NCBI GenBank assembly: GCA_034435975.1
Contig: DAOTWD010000155.1
Span: 11,627-75,626 of the forward strand
DNA length: 64,000 nucleotides
From: CAKZQX01 sp034435975
GTDB taxonomy: Bacteria > Chloroflexota > Chloroflexia > Chloroflexales > Chloroflexaceae
Direction of reading: 5' to 3'
Shown: in pieces, positions 26,606 through 34,998 of the stretch
Layout: each line of letters begins with the position of its first letter
How positions within the stretch are numbered: position 1 is the stretch's first letter
Position numbers and translations under genes: made by a program
Notes under the pieces: generated by a model
Told to the model about the DNA's origin: nothing
The model's database searches: none
The model's input: only the letters and a program-made list of their open reading frames with translations

Positions 26606-28290
26606 TCCTCCCTATTAGCCTGTACCCTCTGTCCTCTGGACAGAGCACGATAGATCTGAAACATCTGGGTTGGTTCCAATCCAGCCTGGCTCATGACTCT
26701 GGTGTTTGCCATCACTTCGCAGGGTGTACCGGTTGTTACTATCTCTCCGGCGGCTAACACGACCCAACGCCGGGCATACGCTTCGGCAAAATCGAGATCG
26801 TGCGTTACCAGAATGATCGTCTGTCCCTGTGAATACAAGGTGTCTACCAGATCGCCCAGCGCTTGCCGGAAGACCCAATCCTGTCCAGCCGTTGGCTCAT
26901 CCAGCACCAGTATCGCCGGGCGAGCCGCCAGCGCAGCAGCAAAGGCGACGCGCTTTTTCTCGCCTTCACTCAGGCGGTAGGGTGAGCGGTTGCGCAATGG
27001 TTCCAGGTGCAAGAGTGTGATCAGGTTCTGCAACCACGCTTCATCATAGCAACGCAACGCATGCGCACCGGCGGCAATTTCTTCCCATACCTGGAAGGTG
27101 AAGAACTGATCGTTGGCATTTTGAAAGGCCAGGCCAACCTGTCGTGCCAGATCTGAGATCCTGGCCCGGTGAGTCGGTTGACCCATAATCCACACCTGGC
27201 CATGCGCTGGGCGATATAGTCCGTTCAAATGTTTGATCAGCGTTGTTTTGCCAGCACCATTCGCGCCGACAATTGCGATACACTCGCCTGCATAGATGTG
27301 CAGGTTCACATTACGCAGGATCGGGAGCGTGTCATGGAAAAACGACACGTTTTCCATCCTCACCACGGCAGGTGATGCGATAGTTGCAGGCAGGGTGTGC
27401 AAATGACCCGATTGTGTCTTGCGCATGGGCAGGATTTTTTGCAGGTCAGGATAAACGCCCAACCTGCTGCGATTACCGCTCCGGTCAATATCTGCCATGC
27501 CCAGTAGTTCCTCAACGGTAAGCGGCATCTCCGGCAGAGTCAGTGTATGGGCGAGCTGCGCCACAGGCGGTATATTCACCCCAAATTGGCGCGGATCAGC
27601 CTGTAACACCGCACGGGGACGGCCATCCAGCACAATGCGCCCCTGCTGCATCACAATCAGCCGATCCGCATCGGACAGCGCATGCTGTAACCGATGTTCG
27701 GTAAGTATAATTGCCGTACCCTGCTGATGGATCGTGCGTAGTGCGGCCTGTACCCGCCGCACATTGGGCGCATCAAGATGCGCAAACGGCTCATCCAGCA
27801 CCAGCACCTGTGGTTGTAGCGCGAGAATGCTGGCAATTGCCACTAACTGCCGTTCGCCACCAGAGAGTTGCTGGGGACGACGGGTCAGCAGATCGGTTAT
27901 ACCCACCGTCGCAGCACTGGCAGCGATGCGGGCGTGGATGCTGTCGCGGGGTAGTCCAAGACTCTCCAGGCCAAACGCCAGTTCGCGCTCTACCGTACGG
28001 TTAAAAAGCTGTGCTTCCGGGTTCTGAAAGACCATGCCCACCTGAGCAAACAGGTCATTGACGGAATGGGTATGCGTATCTTTCCCCACAACCAGCACAC
28101 GCCCTTCGAGGATTCCGCCATGAAAATGCGGAATAAGTCCGTTAAAGGTGCGGCAGAGCGTTGATTTACCTGAACCACTGGCACCACAGAGCAGCACATA
28201 TTCGCCGGGATGAATTTCCAGATTGATGTCGTTCAGAATCCAGCCGCCGGTCTGGCTATAGCGATAATGAACCTGGTGTAGCTCAATCAT
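26602..28290 (-). CDS. ECF transporter double ATPase (YkoD-like)
   Basis: 562 residues from the ATG at 28290, which overlaps the thiW stop by 8 bp. Two ABC ATPase domains in one chain: domain 1 with Walker A GASGSGKST and signature LSGGERQ, domain 2 with GANGAGKTT and LSEGEKK; both have LDEP Walker B motifs. It energises uptake through EcfT and the ThiW substrate-binding subunit. The fused A-A' format, as in YkoD, is typical of dedicated ECF systems for thiamine precursors. Confidence 0.93.
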   Translation of the reverse strand: MIELHQVHYRYSQTGGWILNDINLEIHPGEYVLLCGASGSGKSTLCRTFNGLIPHFHGGILEGRVLVVGKDTHTHSVNDLFAQVGMVFQNPEAQLFNRTVERELAFGLESLGLPRDSIHARIAASAATVGITDLLTRRPQQLSGGERQLVAIASILALQPQVLVLDEPFAHLDAPNVRRVQAALRTIHQQGTAIILTEHRLQHALSDADRLIVMQQGRIVLDGRPRAVLQADPRQFGVNIPPVAQLAHTLTLPEMPLTVEELLGMADIDRSGNRSRLGVYPDLQKILPMRKTQSGHLHTLPATIASPAVVRMENVSFFHDTLPILRNVNLHIYAGECIAIVGANGAGKTTLIKHLNGLYRPAHGQVWIMGQPTHRARISDLARQVGLAFQNANDQFFTFQVWEEIAAGAHALRCYDEAWLQNLITLLHLEPLRNRSPYRLSEGEKKRVAFAAALAARPAILVLDEPTAGQDWVFRQALGDLVDTLYSQGQTIILVTHDLDFAEAYARRWVVLAAGEIVTTGTPCEVMANTRVMSQAGLEPTQMFQIYRALSRGQRVQANREE

Positions 28291-28807
28291 AGGTGGCGAC
28301 ACGCGCAGTATGCGGATGGAGTTCAATCACACCCGCCCGATCGAGCATACGCAATGCCAGCACGCCGATCACTGCCCCCAGGGTTGCACTGCTTAAGAAT
28401 GAGGCGATCAACGCGGTCAGGGCTATGGTCTGCCCCATAATCATCGGAGCGACGACCATGGCACTGAGGATGGCAGCGATCAGACCAGTACCGATCATTT
28501 CACCTGCTGCGCTCAGGTAGAGGTTGCGGGTGGCGCGGTACACATAGCCAGCCAGCAGCGCACCGATCATGCTGCCGGGAAAAGCCAGTACGGTGCCAAC
28601 GCCCAGGGCATTGCGCAAAATGCTCATGATTGTGGCGATGCCCACCGCCCACCATGGCCCCAACAATACCGCCCCCAGGATATTGATAAAATGTTGGGTC
28701 GGATTGACCCGGGCAATACCGATGGGGAACGACGTGAAGGGTGCCAGTGCCACACCGATGGCTACCAGCACCACTGCCTGTGCAACGCGACGTGTGTTCG
28801 TGTGCAT
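28283..28807 (-). CDS. thiW: ThiW, ECF S component for thiazole/thiamine precursor
   Basis: 174 residues from the ATG at 28807, with AAGGAGG at good spacing; a longer in-frame extension upstream overlaps the transporter gene and is rejected. The family signature is unmistakable: FTSFPIGIARVNPTQHFIN, LGAVLLGPWWAVGIA, LAFPGSMIGALLAGYVYR and GEMIGTG. ThiW is a predicted thiazole-moiety transporter. Linkage to thiM, which phosphorylates the salvaged thiazole alcohol, supports this. Six hydrophobic segments. Confidence 0.93.
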   Translation of the reverse strand: MHTNTRRVAQAVVLVAIGVALAPFTSFPIGIARVNPTQHFINILGAVLLGPWWAVGIATIMSILRNALGVGTVLAFPGSMIGALLAGYVYRATRNLYLSAAGEMIGTGLIAAILSAMVVAPMIMGQTIALTALIASFLSSATLGAVIGVLALRMLDRAGVIELHPHTARVATYD

Positions 28808-28841
28808 TGTTCCTCCTTTGGGTTCACCATCATTCAGAAAA

Positions 28842-30281
28842 TCACCCGACTTTTTCGGTGGTTCTGCCTGGCGCAACCACCTTCTCCTGCAGATGCCGAA
28901 AATCGAACGGGATGCCCAGCTGTAACCGGGCCAGCAGGAACGACAGCAACGTTGGCACCATGAAGGCAATCAGAAAACTCAGTAACAAATTGCCCTGGCT
29001 AAACGTTGGGTCGGGGAAGTAGAGCGCACCTGCGATAATGCCACTGATGCTTGCCACCAGCGCGACCGTGCCTGACAGCCGAGGGTTAAACAGGCCATAG
29101 TAGGTCGGAAAGACGGCGGCGGCACAGACGAGATCGGCCACTAGAAACAAGTATAGCACGCTGTAGCCCTGCGACGCGATTAGGATTGCCAGTCCTGCTA
29201 GGACGACGCTGCCCCCGCGGGCCAGGTGCAAGAGATGGTATTGATCGATCTGTGGGCGCAGACGCACCAGATCGACGGTGAACAGGCTGACCAGGCCGTT
29301 GAGCAAGCTATCCATGCTGCTCATGATCAGCGTAATTGCCAGCACCATCGTCACCAGCACGAGCCAGGGCGGCGTAGCATTGATGATGAAGGCAATCAAC
29401 GCAACTGATGGGACATCGGCCGTACCAGCGCCCACTGCAAAGAAGCCGAACGAGCCCACCATCAAAATAATGGGCAGGATGATCAGGCCCGCACTGAGAA
29501 AAGCACGGCGCATTGTCTGGGAACTATCGGCAACATATACCCGTTGCCAGTTGGCCTGGTTAAACAACTCGGCGCTGACAATCGCAATCAGCAAGGTTGC
29601 ACCATACTCAATGCCAGCCAGCGATCCGAGATTGAAGAGATCGGGCGCGATGTGCGTGATCTGGCGAAAATCCGCAACGTGCGTAAGGCTGACGACAAAC
29701 ATAACTGCCAGCAACGGCAGAATAAGACCACTCTGGATTTTGTCGGTGAAGATCGAAGCCCGCAATCCGCCCAGCGCCGTGTAGATGAGTGTGCCAGTCC
29801 CTACGATGGCGGCAGTCAGGCCTAGTGGCACGCCAAACGCCATCTGTACCGCGAGCGCGATCCCGGTCAACTCAGCGGTTAAAAAGACGCTCATATAAAA
29901 GGCGGTAATAATCAAGGCCAGAGCATACATACCGCGGCCAAACCGGTAGAACACATACTCGGCAATTGACTGGCCTTCTGGCATCATTGTCCGCAAGCGC
30001 TGTCCAAGCCAAGCGTAGGAGAACAGTGCGGCAGCACTGCTAAGGGCATAGCCTATCAACGCTGTAATCCCAGCCGTAACGCTGGCCTCAGCCGGTGAAA
30101 AGAGGATCCATGCCCCCATACTGGAGGCGACGAGGGTAGCAATGGTTGCCCCCAGTCCAGTGCTGTTGCGTGCGGTAATATAGTCCTCAATCGACAGAGA
30201 TTGTCCCCGGGTAGACAGTATACCGATACCTGAAAACATGGCCGTGGTGACAATGATCAGAGCCAATCCAGCGCTATTCAT
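28842..30281 (-). CDS. SSS-family symporter in thiamine operon
   Basis: 479 residues, about 13 TM helices, sodium:solute symporter fold: SIEDYITARNSTGLG after helix 1, VASSMGAWILFSPAEAS, and TALGGLRASIFTDKIQSGLI (the conserved SSS loop). GGGAG lies 10 bp before the ATG. Position between tenA and thiW under the TPP riboswitch suggests uptake of a thiamine precursor, plausibly the pyrimidine (HMP or aminopyrimidine), since ThiW would cover the thiazole. The substrate assignment is inference. Confidence 0.85.
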   Translation of the reverse strand: MNSAGLALIIVTTAMFSGIGILSTRGQSLSIEDYITARNSTGLGATIATLVASSMGAWILFSPAEASVTAGITALIGYALSSAAALFSYAWLGQRLRTMMPEGQSIAEYVFYRFGRGMYALALIITAFYMSVFLTAELTGIALAVQMAFGVPLGLTAAIVGTGTLIYTALGGLRASIFTDKIQSGLILPLLAVMFVVSLTHVADFRQITHIAPDLFNLGSLAGIEYGATLLIAIVSAELFNQANWQRVYVADSSQTMRRAFLSAGLIILPIILMVGSFGFFAVGAGTADVPSVALIAFIINATPPWLVLVTMVLAITLIMSSMDSLLNGLVSLFTVDLVRLRPQIDQYHLLHLARGGSVVLAGLAILIASQGYSVLYLFLVADLVCAAAVFPTYYGLFNPRLSGTVALVASISGIIAGALYFPDPTFSQGNLLLSFLIAFMVPTLLSFLLARLQLGIPFDFRHLQEKVVAPGRTTEKVG

Positions 30282-30325
30282 GAAGGGTTCTCCCTCTTTC
30301 TTTCATTGCGAAGACGCGCAGATAC

Positions 30326-30358
30326 GAGGATGCGAGGATGCGAGGATGCGAGGATGCG
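30326..30358. repeat. 8-bp tandem repeat GAGGATGC
   Basis: Four units of GAGGATGC between the SSS transporter and tenA, flanked by CGCAGATAC and CGCAGACACGCAGACGC. A short simple repeat within an operon spacer of 141 bp. A similar low-complexity style is seen at 38230-38400. Confidence 0.75.
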
Positions 30359-30422
30359 CAGACACGCAGACGCCTCGTCGCCTTATCGTCTCGTTGCTTC
30401 ATCGCCTCCTCCCCTCGTCGCC

Positions 30423-31052
30423 TCACGCTGCACGCCATTCCCACGCCGCCTGAAAGAAGTCGTGTTCGCACTGCATGGCATAGCGGTAGGTTTGCTGGAC
30501 GAGCGGCGTTGCACTGGCATAGCGATCAACCAGTCCCTGGAGCTGATCCACGAGGTGCATAAACTGTGGGTCGCTGTAGGTGCGAATCCAGTTAGCATAG
30601 CGATGATCGGGGATGCCAGCATGCGCCAGTTCCTGCCCCAGGAACGCGTAGAGTTGCATACACGGCGACATAGCGACCGCCGTCAATCCCGTGTCATACC
30701 CCCAGGCCGTTGCCAGTAGGAAATCAGTATAGCGGCGTGTTGCGATGCCTGGTTCAACCGTGCGCATATCGACATTCCAGGTAGTGGCGTATCCAGCGTG
30801 GAGCTGTAATTCCTGCAGCACGCCCGCGATGAGGGTATGTAACACGCGAAAGCCGTCCTGGTCAGGCGCACGGGCGGCGGCAATGCTAAAAGCACGGGCG
30901 AATGCTTCGAGATAGAAGGCATCCTGACCGATGTAATAGGCAAAGCGTTCGGGTGGTAGGTCGCCCGTACCGATACCCTGCACAAACGGATGTTCCAGGC
31001 TGGCGCGAGCCAGATCCAGGTTGGTTTGCCATAAGGTAGCACTCAGACTCAT
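30423..31052 (-). CDS. tenA: TenA aminopyrimidine aminohydrolase
   Basis: 209 residues from the ATG at 31052 (AAAGGA six bases upstream); an ATG at 31067 is too near that site. TenA fold: GQDAFYLEAFARAF with the substrate Asp (about D44), MSPCMQLYAFLGQELA carrying the catalytic Cys (about C131), and MQCEHDFFQAAWEW with the conserved Glu near the C-terminus. It releases HMP from the degraded thiamine product aminomethyl-HMP. Its presence with thiM and thiW shows that this is a salvage operon; no thiC, thiG or thiS is in the window. Confidence 0.94.
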   Translation of the reverse strand: MSLSATLWQTNLDLARASLEHPFVQGIGTGDLPPERFAYYIGQDAFYLEAFARAFSIAAARAPDQDGFRVLHTLIAGVLQELQLHAGYATTWNVDMRTVEPGIATRRYTDFLLATAWGYDTGLTAVAMSPCMQLYAFLGQELAHAGIPDHRYANWIRTYSDPQFMHLVDQLQGLVDRYASATPLVQQTYRYAMQCEHDFFQAAWEWRAA

Positions 31053-31124
31053 CAGGGTTCCTTTCATTTCTGCATAAAACCCGCTTCCGGGGGGGCTGTA
31101 TGGCCTCTGCCATTCCCAAATACC

Positions 31125-32153
31125 TCACGCCTGTCTATTCCGAAAATGTTCCCAGCCGCCCTCTTCCAGGGCCAGCTCCTGACCATCGGGCAAAACCAGC
31201 CAGCGCCCTGCTGTGGAAGGGAGAATCTCACCGATAACGGTGAGCGGTGTTCCCGTCTCCTGCTTGATGCTGCGCATCAGTTCAGGTACAGCCCTGGCAG
31301 GCGCGGTACAGCAGAGTTCGTAGTCATCGCCGCCTGAGAGCGCCAGGTGCCAGGGCTGAACACCGGTAAGCCGTGCCACGTGCTGGACGGCTGGCGCGAT
31401 CGGCACCTGTGCGGCCCGGATGCGCACTCCAACCCGACTGCGTTCACAAATATGCCCAATGTCACTGCTCAGGCCGTCGCTCAGGTCGATCATCGCCGTG
31501 GCGCACTGCGCCTGAGCAATACGCCTCCCTTCACGCACACGCGGTGTTGGCGTCAGGTAACGCATAAGCAGCGCCCCATGATCGGCGGCAGACAGCGGCA
31601 GGTGTGGATGCTGGGCCAGTTGTAGCCCGGCAGCCGCATCGCCAAGTTGTCCAGTCACCAGTACCTGATCACCCGGCTGCGCACCGGAGCGTGTCAGAAG
31701 ATGTTCGCGCTGTACGCGGCCCAGCAGCGCCACATCGATACTGATCGGTGCAGGTGAGCGTGTCATATTGCCGCCAACGATTGCGACGCCGTACTGATCC
31801 GCCTCGGTGCGCATACCCCGGTAGAGCCGCTCGACCCAGTCAACCTCGGTATCGAGTGGAAGCGCCAGTGAGACCAGTGCAAATGTTGGTTGCCCACCCA
31901 TGGCCGCAATATCGCTCAGGTTAATCGCCAACGCACGCCGTCCCAGTTGTTCAGGGGTTATCAACTGCGGTAGGAAGTGAATCCCCTCAACCTGAATATC
32001 GATCGTTGCCAGCAGCAGGTTGTCGCCTTGCACGTCTAGCACTGCCACATCATCGCCCGGGCCAATCAGGACATCCGCATGATCTTGATCACTGGCGACA
32101 ATCCGTTCCAAGCGGTGAATGAGCGGAAATTCCCCCAGATCAGCAATACGCAT
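31125..32153 (-). CDS. thiL: Thiamine-monophosphate kinase
   Basis: 342 residues. PurM-like fold with LGEFPLIHRLERI, GPGDDVAVLD, DIQVEGIHF, INLSDIAAMGGQP, GGNMTRSP and DLSDGLSSDIGHI, all metal/ATP-site motifs of ThiL. It phosphorylates thiamine phosphate to the active cofactor TPP. Start is an ATG with AAGGAT upstream. It sits between thiM and tenA on the minus strand with short gaps (15 and 72 bp). Confidence 0.95.
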   Translation of the reverse strand: MRIADLGEFPLIHRLERIVASDQDHADVLIGPGDDVAVLDVQGDNLLLATIDIQVEGIHFLPQLITPEQLGRRALAINLSDIAAMGGQPTFALVSLALPLDTEVDWVERLYRGMRTEADQYGVAIVGGNMTRSPAPISIDVALLGRVQREHLLTRSGAQPGDQVLVTGQLGDAAAGLQLAQHPHLPLSAADHGALLMRYLTPTPRVREGRRIAQAQCATAMIDLSDGLSSDIGHICERSRVGVRIRAAQVPIAPAVQHVARLTGVQPWHLALSGGDDYELCCTAPARAVPELMRSIKQETGTPLTVIGEILPSTAGRWLVLPDGQELALEEGGWEHFRNRQA

Positions 32154-32168
32154 ACCCTTGATCCTTTG

Positions 32169-32978
32169 TCACGGCGTGAGATCGACGATCCGTACCCCTG
32201 CCGCCACGTGCTCCGCGGAGAGGTTGAAAAGCTGGTCGAAGAAGGCCAGCTTAAAGCTCGCCGGGCCAGAAGCAGCGGACGCGGCCAGTTCGGCCGCCAG
32301 GCCAAACGTTGCCAGTGCCCCGGACGCCGCCAGCAGAAAATCATGCTCGACGGCGGCAAAGGCGGCTATCACGGTGGTTGCCATACAGCCAGTTCCGGTG
32401 AGTTGTGTGAGGCGGACATGTCCGTTGTCAATCCCCAACACCCGTCGTCCATCGGATACCAGATCGCGCTGACCGGTCACAGCCACGACGGTATTCCAGG
32501 TACGGGCGATGTGCAGAACGGCTTCAGGATCACGAACGCCCTCGATACTGTCAACGCCGCGCACGACACCGCCACTGCCACTGAGCGTCGCGATTTCACC
32601 AGCATTGCCACGTATCACTGCAATCTCTAGCTCGTTCAGCATACGCTGGCTCGTCTGTGTACGCAACGTGGTTGCGCCAGCCCCGACCGGATCGAGTACG
32701 ACGGGCACACCCAGCGCATTGGCCCGCTTCCCGGCCAGAAACATGGCCTCGATCCAGTCGGGTGTGAGTGTACCAATATTTATCACCAGCGCTCCGGCCA
32801 GGCTGACCATCTCCTCCACTTCGGCTGCCGCATGAGCCATCACTGGTGACGCACCGATGTGCATGGTGACATTGGCGGTATCGTTCATCACCACAAAGTT
32901 CGTCAAGTGATGGATCAGCGGTGTCTGCGTGCGAATTCGGGCAAATACTCGGGCCACCTGGTTGTTCATTTCATTCAT
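32169..32978 (-). CDS. thiM: Hydroxyethylthiazole kinase
   Basis: 269 residues. Ribokinase-like: PLIHHLTNFVVMNDTANVTM at the N-terminus, VVLDPVGAGATTLRT, and the catalytic TGTGCMATTVIAAFAAVE with the conserved Cys. It phosphorylates 4-methyl-5-(2-hydroxyethyl)thiazole, giving the substrate for ThiE. An AGAAGGG site lies 7 bases before the ATG. Operon position: second, after thiE. Confidence 0.95.
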   Translation of the reverse strand: MNEMNNQVARVFARIRTQTPLIHHLTNFVVMNDTANVTMHIGASPVMAHAAAEVEEMVSLAGALVINIGTLTPDWIEAMFLAGKRANALGVPVVLDPVGAGATTLRTQTSQRMLNELEIAVIRGNAGEIATLSGSGGVVRGVDSIEGVRDPEAVLHIARTWNTVVAVTGQRDLVSDGRRVLGIDNGHVRLTQLTGTGCMATTVIAAFAAVEHDFLLAASGALATFGLAAELAASAASGPASFKLAFFDQLFNLSAEHVAAGVRIVDLTP

Positions 32979-33019
32979 AACCGAACCCTTCTCCTTACAA
33001 CCGAATACCAGAACGCCAC

Positions 33020-33667
33020 CTACACCGGTTGCTTTGATCGCGCAGCAGCAATCCGTTCACGCAACTGGCGCGCGGCCACCGCCGGATCAGCGGCACCAAC
33101 CACAGCCGAAATCACTGACACACCGATCGCACCGGCCTCGATCACGCTGGCGGCATTGTCCAGGGTAATACCACCGATGGCAAGGATCGGAATATGTACC
33201 GCTCTGACAATCTCGGCCAGGCGAGGAAGACCAATGGGTGGCCCGGCGTCGGGCTTGCTGGGTGTGCCGAAAATATCACCGACGCCGAGATAATCGGCAC
33301 CATCGCGTTCGGCCTGCTGTGCCTGCGCCACCGTTGCGGTTGAAATACCCAGGATACGCTCCGGCCCGATCAGCCGTCGTGCCAGTACCGCGTGCATATC
33401 GTCCTGGCCGACATGCACGCCCTCGGCGTCGATTGCCAGCGCGACATCAATGCGGTCGTTAACGATGAGCGGAATACCTGCTGCGCGAGTGATGGCGTGC
33501 AGTGCGTGTCCCAGTTCCACCATCGCACGGGTAGTCATCGTTTTCGCCCGCAATTGGACGACGGTCGCACCACCCTGAATGGCGGCTGACACAACCTCCG
33601 GGAGCGAACGCTGACCAGCAGCACGCTCGTCGGTAATAATGTAGACAGACCAGTCAATTGATTGCAT
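33020..33667 (-). CDS. thiE: Thiamine-phosphate synthase
   Basis: 215 residues from the ATG at 33667 (GGAAGGA upstream); the longer frame would run through the terminator and is rejected. TIM-barrel motifs: VVQLRAKTMTTR, VNDRIDVALAIDAEGVHVGQ, LGISTATVAQAQ, YLGVGDIFGTPSKPDAG and AIGGITLDNA. It joins HMP-PP and HET-P to thiamine phosphate. It is first in the operon, directly downstream of the TPP riboswitch and terminator. Confidence 0.95.
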   Translation of the reverse strand: MQSIDWSVYIITDERAAGQRSLPEVVSAAIQGGATVVQLRAKTMTTRAMVELGHALHAITRAAGIPLIVNDRIDVALAIDAEGVHVGQDDMHAVLARRLIGPERILGISTATVAQAQQAERDGADYLGVGDIFGTPSKPDAGPPIGLPRLAEIVRAVHIPILAIGGITLDNAASVIEAGAIGVSVISAVVGAADPAVAARQLRERIAAARSKQPV

Positions 33668-33705
33668 GGCATCCTTCCACACCGATATACACCACACCAT
33701 CGATA

Positions 33706-33738
33706 CACAAAAAACACCGCCCCACAAGGAGCGGTGTC
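33706..33738 (-). terminator. Intrinsic terminator between TPP riboswitch and thiE
   Basis: Minus-strand ACACCGC...GCGGTGT stem (7 bp plus flanking CC/GG) followed by TTTTTTGTG. It lies between the aptamer and thiE, as expected for a transcription-terminating riboswitch that is ON without TPP. Confidence 0.85.
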
Positions 33739-33755
33739 AGCAATAATACATGCGA

Positions 33756-33860
33756 CCTTCCGTTTCCCTGCGCTGGCATGATCCAGATCAGGTTCGTGGG
33801 GTCGATAGCGCAAAAGCCATCCTCTCAGCCCGGTTGTCCCAGACTCCCCCAACGGGTAGT
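33756..33860 (-). promoter_or_regulatory. TPP riboswitch (THI box)
   Basis: On the minus strand: CCGTT (P1), GGGGGAG, the conserved CTGAGAGGATGGC, ACCCCACGAACCTGATCTGG and CATGCCAGCGCAGGGAA, then AACGG closing P1. These are the pyrimidine-binding CUGAGA and pyrophosphate-binding GAACCUGAUCUGG...CAGCGNAGGGA blocks of the TPP aptamer. It controls thiE and probably the whole operon to thiD. Confidence 0.96.
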
Positions 33861-33885
33861 TTTCTACGTTTTTCGTTATTGATGT

Positions 33886-33914
33886 ATTTTACTATAAGTG
33901 CGCATTTCTGTCAA
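33886..33914 (-). promoter_or_regulatory. Sigma70 promoter of the thiamine operon
   Basis: Read on the minus strand: TTGACA at 33914-33909, exactly 17 bp, TAAAAT at 33891-33886. Transcription would start about 20 bp before the riboswitch. It is divergent from the response regulator promoter some 30-60 bp away. Confidence 0.8.
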
Positions 33915-33945
33915 GTATAGCAGTCTATGCTATACACGGCTGCTG

Positions 33946-33975
33946 TTGACACTGAGGCTGAGAACGTGCTATGAT
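33946..33975 (+). promoter_or_regulatory. Sigma70 promoter of response regulator gene
   Basis: TTGACA at 33946-33951, 18-bp spacer, TATGAT at 33970-33975 (overlapping TATAAT at 33974-33979). About 40 bp upstream of the ATG at 34015. Confidence 0.7.
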
Positions 33976-34014
33976 ATAATACTATAAGTCTTATAAAACC
34001 CAAAGTGATCTTCC

Positions 34015-34824
34015 ATGAGTCATCCTGCGCAGATACTTGTCGTTGATGATGAGAACAATATTCGGTTGACCCTCAATGCTCTGCTATCGCGTGCCGGGTA
34101 TGCTGTGACCATGGCAGCCAGTGGTGAAGAGGCGGTTGAGCGGCTCAAACAACAATCTTTTGATCTGATGCTGGTTGATCTCAAAATGCCCGGTATGGAT
34201 GGCATGCAGGTTGTGGCCGAGTTGCGGAATCATCAAGCTGATACGGCCGTGATTGTGCTAACCGGGCACGGTACGCTGGAAACGGCGGTCGAAGGCTTGC
34301 ACCATGGCATTTTTGACTATCTGTTGAAGACCACCGATCCGGCCCAGGTTCTGGAACGGGTGAAAGCCGGGCTTGAAGATCGCAACCAGCGCCTGCGCCA
34401 GCGCGAGTTACTGGATGTGGTGGGCGAGGCGGTCAAAGAATTACGGGGAACCTCCACGCCTGCCACCAGTTCCCCGTCTGGCACACCAGAACGCTTGATC
34501 ACGGTTGGTGCTTTGCAACTCGATACCTGGCACCAGGTGGCGACGCTGGCCGAGCGTTCCTTGTCGCTCACACCTACGGAGTTTCGGGTACTGCTCTGCT
34601 TGGCTGAACATGCTGGTCAGATGCTCTCCTATGCACAACTGGTGCGTTGCGCTCAGGGCTACGATACGAGCGAGCTTGAGGCGGGTGAGTTGATCAAACC
34701 CCATATTCATCATCTCCGCCAGAAACTCGAGCCAGATCCTGGCTCACCGCGTTATTTGCTCAATGTGCGGGGCAAAGGCTATATTTTGCAGATTGAAGAA
34801 CCGCAGGCTCATACTCGCGGCTGA
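34015..34824 (+). CDS. OmpR-type response regulator, orphan
   Basis: 269 residues. Receiver domain 1-120: ILVVDDENN with acidic pair, phosphoacceptor Asp in MLVDLKMPGMDG, LTGHG with the conserved Thr, YLLKTTDP with the Lys. A linker (about 125-165) joins a winged-helix domain (165-262): SLSLTPTEFRVLLCLAEHAG, QLVRCAQGYD, HIHHLRQKLEPDP and YLLNVRGKGYIL, the OmpR/PhoB recognition helix and wing. It should bind DNA when phosphorylated. No histidine kinase is adjacent, so the partner is unknown. It ends in a strong hairpin shared with the convergent surface gene. Confidence 0.92.
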   Translation: MSHPAQILVVDDENNIRLTLNALLSRAGYAVTMAASGEEAVERLKQQSFDLMLVDLKMPGMDGMQVVAELRNHQADTAVIVLTGHGTLETAVEGLHHGIFDYLLKTTDPAQVLERVKAGLEDRNQRLRQRELLDVVGEAVKELRGTSTPATSSPSGTPERLITVGALQLDTWHQVATLAERSLSLTPTEFRVLLCLAEHAGQMLSYAQLVRCAQGYDTSELEAGELIKPHIHHLRQKLEPDPGSPRYLLNVRGKGYILQIEEPQAHTRG

Positions 34825-34911
34825 CCAGGGTTTCATCCGCACGACCGATGCTCTTCTCCTGATTTGTAGGTACGATAGCCATTGTACATTGCGTGCTATG
34901 GCTGTAGTCAG

Positions 34912-34943
34912 CAGGCGCACCCCATGGTGTTGGGGTGCGCCTG
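34912..34943. terminator. Bidirectional-looking hairpin between convergent genes
   Basis: Perfect 13-bp stem CAGGCGCACCCCA/TGGGGTGCGCCTG with a 6-base loop. TTGTTGTG follows on the plus strand. It sits between the response regulator and the convergent ASH-repeat gene and could serve both. Confidence 0.75.
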
Positions 34944-34998
34944 TTGTTGTGCGCGCGACGAACAAATAACGAACGTTCCGAGCTGTCTACCGAGCTGT

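Noticed and set aside
30320..30360. Tandem GAGGATGC units as a possible CRISPR
   Set aside because: Units are contiguous without spacers; simple tandem repeat. No CRISPR array or cas gene seen anywhere in the window.
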